Assembly: GCA_020425835.1 (NCBI GenBank) | Contig: JAGQRC010000043.1 | Span: 1-11,706 of the forward strand | Length of the DNA stretch: 11,706 nt | Direction of reading: 5' to 3' | DNA from: Planctomycetota bacterium | GTDB taxonomy: Bacteria > Planctomycetota > UBA8108 > UBA1146 > JAJFFE01 | Shown here: positions 7,161 to 11,706 of the stretch, piece after piece | How positions within the stretch are numbered: position 1 is the first letter of the stretch | Layout: each line of letters opens with the position of its first letter | Notes under the pieces: generated by a model | The model's input: only the letters and a program-made list of their open reading frames with translations | The model's database searches: none | What the model was told of the DNA's origin: nothing | Made by a program: the position numbers and the translations under genes

Positions 7161-7183
7161 CTCCCCCAAACGGGAGAGAGGAG
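7161..7183 (+). promoter_or_regulatory. Small hairpin abutting a strong ribosome binding site of the histone gene
   Basis: CTCCC (7161-7165) pairs with GGGAG (7172-7176) around a 6-nt loop. The SD AGAGGAG (7177-7183) begins at the next base and is 6 nt from the ATG. The CTCCC arm could alternatively pair with the purine-rich SD segment, so the element could switch SD exposure. The SD supports the start that includes the lysine-rich tail. Confidence 0.5.
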
Positions 7184-7189
7184 CCGAAG

Positions 7190-7438
7190 ATGGCTAAGAA
7201 GAAGAAGAAGGCCAAGAAGAAGGCCGCGCGTCGTGCGGCGAAGCGCGCACCCTCCATGGAGATGCTGCTGGTCGGCAGCAAGACCAAGCAAGCGCTCAAG
7301 AACCACGGCGTCAACGTCGCCGGCGATGCCGTGGACTCGCTGAACATGGTGGTTCATTGGTACATCGACCAGGCCGCGAAGCGTGCTGCCGCCAACAACC
7401 GGAAGACGGTTCGCGGGCACGACTTCATCAACGGCTAG
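7190..7438 (+). CDS. Bacterial histone-fold DNA-binding protein with lysine-rich N-terminal tail
   Basis: The 82-aa protein has two parts. Residues 1-19 are a tail with 12 Lys/Arg among 19 residues (KKKKKAKKKAARRAAKR region). Residues 23-80 form a single histone fold: helix 1 (LLVGSKTKQALK), loop 1, the long central helix 2 (VAGDAVDSLNMVVHWYIDQAAKRAAAN), then loop 2 with RKTV (71-74), four residues before Asp78. This R-K-T-V/I...D arrangement is the hallmark of archaeal HMf-type and bacterial histones such as Bdellovibrio Bd0055. Helix 3 is very short (RGHDFING), as usual in the bacterial forms. The protein should form dimers through helix 2 and bind DNA as a nucleoid protein. A strong SD supports the start. 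It stands alone between a long intergenic region and a terminator, so it is probably monocistronic. An NF-Y/DUF1931-like annotation would describe the same fold. Target, oligomer and tail role are unknown. Confidence 0.86.
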   Translation: MAKKKKKAKKKAARRAAKRAPSMEMLLVGSKTKQALKNHGVNVAGDAVDSLNMVVHWYIDQAAKRAAANNRKTVRGHDFING

Positions 7439-7451
7439 TCGGAGTATCGGC

Positions 7452-7467
7452 GACCGTCCGCACGGTC
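7452..7467 (+). other. Short perfect hairpin after the histone stop
   Basis: GACCGT (7452-7457) and ACGGTC (7462-7467) are a perfect inverted repeat around CCGC, 13 nt after the stop codon. No U-tract follows, so it is more likely an mRNA 3'-structure than a terminator. Confidence 0.5.
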
Positions 7468-7496
7468 ACTGATCTGCCGCGCTCGCCCGAGCAGAC

Positions 7497-7568
7497 GAGC
7501 GCATCCGATAAGAGGAGCGCATCCGATAAGAGGAGCGCATCCGATAAGAAGTGCGCATCCGAGAAGAA
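7497..7568 (+). repeat. Four tandem 18-bp repeat units between convergent genes
   Basis: The unit GAGCGCATCCGATAAGAG occurs at 7497-7514 and 7515-7532 (identical), at 7533-7550 (last base changed) and at 7551-7568 (three changes). A decayed fifth unit may run into the terminator stem at 7569. The period is exactly six codons. In one + frame it reads as SASDKR hexapeptides; in the histone frame, beyond its TAG, it reads as an Arg-rich peptide; the third frame is closed by TAA. There are no spacers, so it is not CRISPR. Confidence 0.9.
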
Positions 7569-7573
7569 GAGGG

Positions 7574-7599
7574 CCTCGAAGGGCATACGCCTTTCGAGG
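7574..7599. terminator. Probable bidirectional terminator between the histone and glycosyltransferase genes
   Basis: An 11-bp stem with one G-T wobble (7574-7584 with 7589-7599) closes the tetraloop ATAC. On the + strand TCCTCGTTCTT follows; on the - strand CCCTCTTCTTCTC follows, so both sides are pyrimidine/T-rich. It lies 28 nt past the stop of the convergent glycosyltransferase gene and 135 nt past the histone stop. Confidence 0.75.
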
Positions 7600-7627
7600 T
7601 CCTCGTTCTTGCCGAGTCGTACCGCCA

Positions 7628-8344
7628 TCAACGAAACCAGTTGTACCGAATGATGCAGTACAGGGCGCGCACGCCATCTCGCCAGGTGATCTTCTTGCCC
7701 TCGGCGTAATCACGGCCGGAGTAGCTGATCCCGACCTCGTAGACTCGAATCCCGGGGATCTTCGCGATCTTCGCCGTGATCTCGGGTTCGACCCCGAACC
7801 GACGCTCGCGGAGCTGGATTCGATCCAGCACCTCGCGGCGGAAGAGCTTGTAGCAAGTCTCCATGTCCGTGAGATTCAGATCCGTGAACATGTTCGAGAC
7901 CAATGTCAGGAACCGATTCGCGACGTAGTGCCAGAAATAGAGCACTCGGTGGGGCCCACCCCCCATGAAACGAGAGCCGTAGACGACGTCGGCCTTCCCG
8001 CTCAGAACCGGCTCCAGGAGCTGCGGATACTCCCGAGGGTCGTACTCGAGATCGGCATCCTGGACGACCACCACCTCGCCGGTGGCCACTGCGAACCCGG
8101 AGACCAGCGCGGCGCCCTTGCCTCGGTTCTCCGGATGGACGACCAACTGGTCGAGCAGCCCCTCGTTCCTGAGGTCGGTGAGGATCTCCGGCGAGCGATC
8201 GGTGGAGCCATCATCGACAGCAACGATCTCGTGAACGACGTCGACCGAGCGAACTCGCTCGACCAACGATCGCACCGTCGCCTCCTCGTTGTAGACCGGG
8301 ATGACGACGCTGAGCCGGAGCGCGGACTCCGCCCCGATGCCCAC
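7628..8344 (-). CDS. Family 2 glycosyltransferase, DPM1-like (polyprenyl-phosphate sugar transferase type)
   Basis: The 238-aa protein is a GT-A fold GT2 enzyme. VVIPVYNEE (13-21) begins the nucleotide-sugar site, VDDGSTD (43-49) binds the nucleotide, and QDADLEYDP (95-103) carries the metal-binding DxD (Asp96, Asp98). GSRFMGG, ETCYKLFRREVL and the C-terminal ISYSGR...EGKKI...DG are typical of dolichol/undecaprenyl-phosphate mannose or glucose synthases. It has no C-terminal membrane helices, so it is a soluble or peripheral form that would make a lipid-linked sugar donor at the inner face of the membrane. The GTG start overlaps the TAG of the preceding HTH gene by one base (TAGTG), implying translational coupling. 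The sugar cannot be told from sequence. Confidence 0.92.
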   Translation of the reverse strand: MGIGAESALRLSVVIPVYNEEATVRSLVERVRSVDVVHEIVAVDDGSTDRSPEILTDLRNEGLLDQLVVHPENRGKGAALVSGFAVATGEVVVVQDADLEYDPREYPQLLEPVLSGKADVVYGSRFMGGGPHRVLYFWHYVANRFLTLVSNMFTDLNLTDMETCYKLFRREVLDRIQLRERRFGVEPEITAKIAKIPGIRVYEVGISYSGRDYAEGKKITWRDGVRALYCIIRYNWFR

Positions 8345-8886
8345 TACTCGAAGTCCTCGCGTCTCACGTTGTGCTTCTTGATGAGGTTGGAGAGCTGCGG
8401 TCGATGGACACCGAGCGACTCCGCCGCGCGGGTGATGTTCCCCCGGCTCTTCTGGAGCTCCGCCGTGATGTACCGCTTCTCCAGTGCGGTCTTGGCTTCC
8501 TTGAGCGTCAAGACTCCGGAGGTCAGCGCTCCGATCTCCGATCCCAGGTCGAACGTCGAACGCCGCCGGAGCATCTCGGCGAGCAGGGTCCGTCGAAGGT
8601 CATCCGCGCCCGCCGACGGCTCCTCCTGGACCAGTACCGTACGCACCCGGACGGGCTGCTCGAGATCCGCGGAGTCGTGCGACTCCAGTAGCCGCTGGAA
8701 TTCCGTTTCCAGCCGACTCGCCACCGCTTCCAGCTGGTCGACCGCATCGCCGACGAGGACGTGGACCCAGGTGTCCTCCGCGGGATGGACCAGGCTATCG
8801 ACCGGTACGCCGGCCAGGGCGGCGAAGTCGTCCGGCCGTTGAAGGGGGGCGAGTCCCTCTCGAATGAGACGGTCGACACCGGCCAC
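8344..8886 (-). CDS. Fis-type HTH regulator, probable C-terminal part of a split regulator
   Basis: From the GTG at 8886 the protein has 180 aa. Residues 126-173 are a clear Fis-family (HTH_8) DNA-binding domain: LKEAKTALEKRYITAELQ, then GNITRAAESLGVHRPQLSNLIKK, as at the end of NtrC-class activators. Residues 1-120 match no intact domain by eye. Stretches such as WVHVLVGDAVDQLEA and PVRVRTVLV fall where sigma54 AAA+ domains have their Walker B segment and VRVIAAT strand, but Walker A, DE-box, GAFTGA and arginine fingers are absent, so it cannot be a sigma54 ATPase. The frame is open upstream of the GTG back to the TAG that ends the TPR/GAF protein, and the GTG has no evident SD. It may thus be the tail of that gene rather than an independent gene. 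Its stop overlaps the glycosyltransferase start. Confidence 0.72.
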   Translation of the reverse strand: MAGVDRLIREGLAPLQRPDDFAALAGVPVDSLVHPAEDTWVHVLVGDAVDQLEAVASRLETEFQRLLESHDSADLEQPVRVRTVLVQEEPSAGADDLRRTLLAEMLRRRSTFDLGSEIGALTSGVLTLKEAKTALEKRYITAELQKSRGNITRAAESLGVHRPQLSNLIKKHNVRREDFE

Positions 8887-8955
8887 GTGGGATTCGAGGA
8901 AGGCGACCGGCTTGCCGGACTGGAACTCGGAGATCAGCTCCGGAAGGCGCTCCTA
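8887..8955 (-). other. In-frame bridge with amber codon between the TPR/GAF and HTH reading frames
   Basis: The TAG at 8955-8953 is in the same frame as the HTH coding region. The 22 codons after it (beginning ERLPELISEFQSGKPVAF) are open and resemble the start of a sigma54-activator AAA+ domain, where xxMQEVLxLI...PVLI is usual. If the TAG were CAG, the junction would read SAGFQERLPELI, fitting that pattern without a gap. TAG also ends four other genes of this window, so it is not generally recoded here. Confidence 0.6.
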
Positions 8956-11706
8956 GAAACCGGCGGAGGTGAGGACCGAGGAACGTTGATACCGACAGAG
9001 TCGCTGCAAGCGGGCCAGCAGGACGAACTGCCCCGCGGCGGTGCTTCCGAGCGCGGTCAACAGCTTCTGCGAGGACTCGTCGAACGGATTCTGAGCGGAG
9101 GGTCGTTCGAGGTAGAGGACGGCCCGCGCGCGCCCCGACGCGATGATCGGCAGTGCGAGGAGCGACCGGCTCTTGTACGCGAAACCCTCAGGGAGGTCGT
9201 GCAGGCGTCGCGACCACGCCTCGTCGCCGGAGCGAAGAGGCGTCAGCGTTCGAGCCGCCTCACGAGCCACCGCTCCGGGTAGGCGCTTCGACCCCGACCA
9301 CTCCTCCGTTGCCCCCATGTCGACCGCCGCCAGCACGACGAGGTCGTCGCCCATCACCTCGCCGAGGAACCCTGCGGGCGCGGGAACGAGTCGTCGCGCC
9401 TCGTTGAGAAGGAGCTGTGACCACTGGATGAGATCGCTCTGATCCGCCAAGCGGGCGACCGTCTCGACGACGCGGTTCTCGGGCTCCGAAGAGCGAACCC
9501 CAGCCGCCGGCCGGCCTGCCCGCGGCTCCGGACGCTCCGAACGAACAACCCCTGTGGTGGACTCCACCGGGGAGACCGTCATGCGCCCCGACGCCTCCTT
9601 CTCGAACCGGCGGTAGTCGTCGTAGAACGTCTTGCGACGACGGTCCTCCGTGTAGGTGACTCGCATCCCCTCGGGAAGCTTCGCGACGATGCGGTCGAGG
9701 ATCCGCTGCGCACGACGGTAGCTCTCGGCCGCCTCCAGGAACTCGAGATTGGACTGAAACGCCTTCGAGATCGAGTAGTCCAGCTCCCACTGCAAGGGCA
9801 GCTGACTCTCCGCAGAAACGAGCTCCAGGCCGCGGACGAAGCACTCCTTCGCTCGGTCGATGTTCCCCCCTTTCAGGAACCGATAGACGTTGCCCTTGAG
9901 CAGGAGCGCGCGAACCTGGTGCGGAACCGACTGGATCTCCTCGGCGAGGAGTTGCCCCTTGGAGATGAGCTTGAGCGCGCTCTCCCACTCTTCTTTCTCG
10001 CTCAGCAGCGCGCCGAGAGAGAGTGTCGCGGAGGCCTCCCCACTCTTTCGCCCCTTCTTGGTGGCCAGCTCCACAGCCCTTCGAAGCTGACGGTCAGCCA
10101 GCTTCAGATCTCCTCGGACCAGCAGGAGGTCTCCCGTCAGGCGATGGCCCTCGCCTTCGAGTTCGCTGAGGTTGAACTCCTGCGAGAGAATCAGAATCTG
10201 CTTGGCCAGACTCTCCGCCTGGCGGAGCTCACCGATGTCGAGGTAAGCGCGACCCAGGTGGAGGAACGCTCGCACGATCCCTGCCGTGTCGCCGACGCGC
10301 TCACTGATCTCGACACTGCTCTGGAAGTAGCGGACGGCATCGAGGTACTCGCCTCGGTGCGCGTAGAGACTGCCGAGGGAGTTGAGGGTCGGCGACAACC
10401 CCTCGGTGTCACCGATCCGCTCTCGCAGCCGAAGGGAACGGTGGAAGTACTCGATCCCGCGCAATGTGTCCCCGGAGTTCCGGTACACCTTGCCCAGCAT
10501 GTCGTACGCACGGCTCAGCGCTCTCTGGTCCTGGATGCGGCGGATCGCGTCCAGGGCCCGGAACAGATATCGGGCGGCTCGGAAGTAGTTGCCACGATCG
10601 TAGTACACGCGACCGAGGGCATTGAGGACCTCTGCGAGCCGACCGGGATCGTGGAGCCCCTCGACGAGTTCGAGGAGTTGCTGGTACACCTGGATCGCCG
10701 ACACCGTCTCTCGGCGGGACAGATGGGCTTGTGCGAGGATCTCGAGGAGATCGGCTCGCTCTCGCTCGACACACTCCTCGCCCTCGAGGTCCTTCAACGC
10801 CGCGAGCGCCACATTGGCGGCACGTTTCGCATCCTGGCGCGACAGCCTCTGTCGTGCGAGCTCCGCCGCGATCCTGGCCCGATCACGACTCGTCGGATCC
10901 GGGAGCAGCTTGGAGACGCGGTTGAGGATCTTGATGCCCTTGTGAGCCTCGCCACCAGCCCGATAGATCTCACCCAACAGGAGAGACGCTCGAAGTCGAA
11001 ACTCGTGCGGGAGCTCTCGATCGTCGAGCAAGCGCTTCACGTGCCCCTTGGCGACGGCCAGCTGGCCGTTGATCAGCTCCAGTCGCCCGACGAGCTCGAG
11101 GATCTCGCGCTGCGATTCCAGATCTTCGACGGGTCGCAACAGATCGAGCAGACTGGTCGCGATTCGTGCCGCGAGCTCGGTCGCGTAGGCGCGCGAGAAA
11201 TAGACCGCCGAGCTGGATCCCCAATCGACCGCCTGTCGCGGATCGCTCGATCGGCGGAAGTGCTCGTATATCTCGAACGAGCGAACGGGCTCCTTGGCTC
11301 GCGAGTGCTTCGCGAGCACCTCGGCGGCGCGACCCTGCAGCCCGCTGCGCTCCTCCTCGCCGAGGCTCTCGTAGATGGCGCGGATGTAATCTTCGTGGAT
11401 CAAGTAGGCACGCTCGAGCCCATCGCTGACCTGCTGGTCGACGAAATCGAGCACCTCCAGCCGGCTCAACGCAGCGTTCACATCGGCGGCGGGCACCTCC
11501 AGGACCCCTACCACCACACTGCGCTGCACCGGTCGTCGCAGTACGGCCAGGAGCTTCACAATGCTCATCTCGAGCTCAGCGAGGTCGGAGAGCCGTTTCT
11601 CCACCAGCTGCCTCGAGCGAGGTTCCGAAGGCCCCTCCAGCGAAACACCGAGCGCTTCGACCCAACTCCGGACTTGCGCGGTCGTCACGCTCCCAGGAGT
11701 TACGGA
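8953..11706 (-). CDS. Large STAND-end/TPR/GAF signalling protein, 5' end beyond the window
   Basis: At least 911 residues are read from a GTG at 11688, but the frame stays open to the window edge and the N terminus looks incomplete, so I treat it as partial. Counting from that GTG, residues 1-125 resemble the winged-helix end of a STAND/AAA NTPase (IVKLLAVLRRPV..., then YLIHEDYIRAIYESL). About 190-680 are tandem TPR helices: LNALGRVYYDRGNYFRAARY, YDMLGKVYRNSGDTLRGIEY and LNSLGSLYAHRGEYLDAVRY are clear units. A charged linker follows (700-740), then a GAF domain (740-895; SLLALPII, AVLYLERP). Together with the HTH behind the TAG, this is the layout of regulators in which a STAND ATPase, often led by a Ser/Thr kinase, senses a signal through TPR and GAF. 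A kinase upstream is inferred, not seen. It is the first visible gene of the leftward operon. Confidence 0.85.
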   Translation of the reverse strand, partial: SVTPGSVTTAQVRSWVEALGVSLEGPSEPRSRQLVEKRLSDLAELEMSIVKLLAVLRRPVQRSVVVGVLEVPAADVNAALSRLEVLDFVDQQVSDGLERAYLIHEDYIRAIYESLGEEERSGLQGRAAEVLAKHSRAKEPVRSFEIYEHFRRSSDPRQAVDWGSSSAVYFSRAYATELAARIATSLLDLLRPVEDLESQREILELVGRLELINGQLAVAKGHVKRLLDDRELPHEFRLRASLLLGEIYRAGGEAHKGIKILNRVSKLLPDPTSRDRARIAAELARQRLSRQDAKRAANVALAALKDLEGEECVERERADLLEILAQAHLSRRETVSAIQVYQQLLELVEGLHDPGRLAEVLNALGRVYYDRGNYFRAARYLFRALDAIRRIQDQRALSRAYDMLGKVYRNSGDTLRGIEYFHRSLRLRERIGDTEGLSPTLNSLGSLYAHRGEYLDAVRYFQSSVEISERVGDTAGIVRAFLHLGRAYLDIGELRQAESLAKQILILSQEFNLSELEGEGHRLTGDLLLVRGDLKLADRQLRRAVELATKKGRKSGEASATLSLGALLSEKEEWESALKLISKGQLLAEEIQSVPHQVRALLLKGNVYRFLKGGNIDRAKECFVRGLELVSAESQLPLQWELDYSISKAFQSNLEFLEAAESYRRAQRILDRIVAKLPEGMRVTYTEDRRRKTFYDDYRRFEKEASGRMTVSPVESTTGVVRSERPEPRAGRPAAGVRSSEPENRVVETVARLADQSDLIQWSQLLLNEARRLVPAPAGFLGEVMGDDLVVLAAVDMGATEEWSGSKRLPGAVAREAARTLTPLRSGDEAWSRRLHDLPEGFAYKSRSLLALPIIASGRARAVLYLERPSAQNPFDESSQKLLTALGSTAAGQFVLLARLQRLCRYQRSSVLTSAGF

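Larger units (their letters stand above)
6697..7189. other. 493-nt intergenic region between the fusion enzyme and the histone gene
   Basis: No credible gene is present; the short open frames lack an SD and resemble no family. The first 165 nt hold two hairpins (6747-6785 and 6827-6858), probably the 3' end of the upstream transcript. An AT-rich island around 6955-6982 is the best place for a promoter. The remaining 200 nt would then be a long GC-rich 5' leader for the histone gene, ending in a small hairpin and a strong SD. I do not recognise a known riboswitch or ncRNA in it. Confidence 0.55.

Noticed and set aside
7497..7568. CRISPR-like array.
   Set aside because: The 18-bp units are directly adjacent with no spacers, and no cas gene is near.
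8953..8955. Recoding of TAG as an amino acid (e.g. pyrrolysine) to join the two regulator frames.
   Set aside because: TAG ends several ordinary genes here (asparaginase, HAD, histone, HTH regulator), and no recoding element is evident, so general amber recoding is unlikely.

Overview
The window is very GC-rich bacterial DNA with tightly packed genes, exported (Tat and Sec) hydrolases, GTG/TTG starts and a large STAND/TPR/GAF regulator. This mix, plus a small bacterial histone-fold protein and a dehydrogenase-hydratase fusion in the 'archaeal' domain order, suggests an environmental lineage such as Planctomycetota, Myxococcota or a related uncultured phylum. No taxonomic marker gene is present, so this placement is inference. 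I saw no tRNA, rRNA, insertion sequence, CRISPR array or phage gene.

Left block (253-4526, + strand). Four closely spaced genes form a likely operon: a Tat-exported N4-(beta-N-acetylglucosaminyl)-L-asparaginase, a Sec-exported gamma-glutamyltransferase starting 2 nt after it, an exported thioredoxin-fold protein without CxxC, and a HAD-superfamily hydrolase. The first two are both self-cleaving N-terminal-threonine hydrolases that act on amide-linked amino acids. Together they suggest extracytoplasmic salvage of glyco-asparagine and gamma-glutamyl (glutathione-like) substrates.

Middle (4675-6696, + strand). A bifunctional 3-hydroxyacyl-CoA dehydrogenase/enoyl-CoA hydratase has the dehydrogenase first and the hydratase second, the reverse of FadB/FadJ. 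It is followed by a 493-nt intergenic region (6697-7189) with two hairpins, one of them terminator-like, and an AT-rich patch that may hold the promoter of the next gene.

Histone locus (7190-7599, + strand). An 82-aa protein has a very lysine-rich N-terminal tail, a single histone fold and the RKTV...D signature. Behind its stop come a small hairpin, four tandem 18-bp units and an 11-bp-stem terminator that can also serve the convergent operon.

Right block (7628-11706, - strand, transcribed right to left). A large STAND-end/TPR/GAF protein enters from beyond the window. It ends at a TAG after which the same frame stays open into a 180-aa Fis-type HTH protein. The sequence bridging the TAG resembles the normal GAF-to-sigma54-AAA+ junction with an eroded AAA+ core. 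One regulator gene may therefore have been split by a nonsense change, or the base may be an error. The HTH gene's stop overlaps the GTG start of a DPM1-like family 2 glycosyltransferase, so the regulator and a polyprenyl-phosphate-sugar type enzyme are translationally linked.

The most notable points are the tailed bacterial histone with its adjacent repeat array, and the in-frame amber codon inside what looks like a single multidomain regulator.
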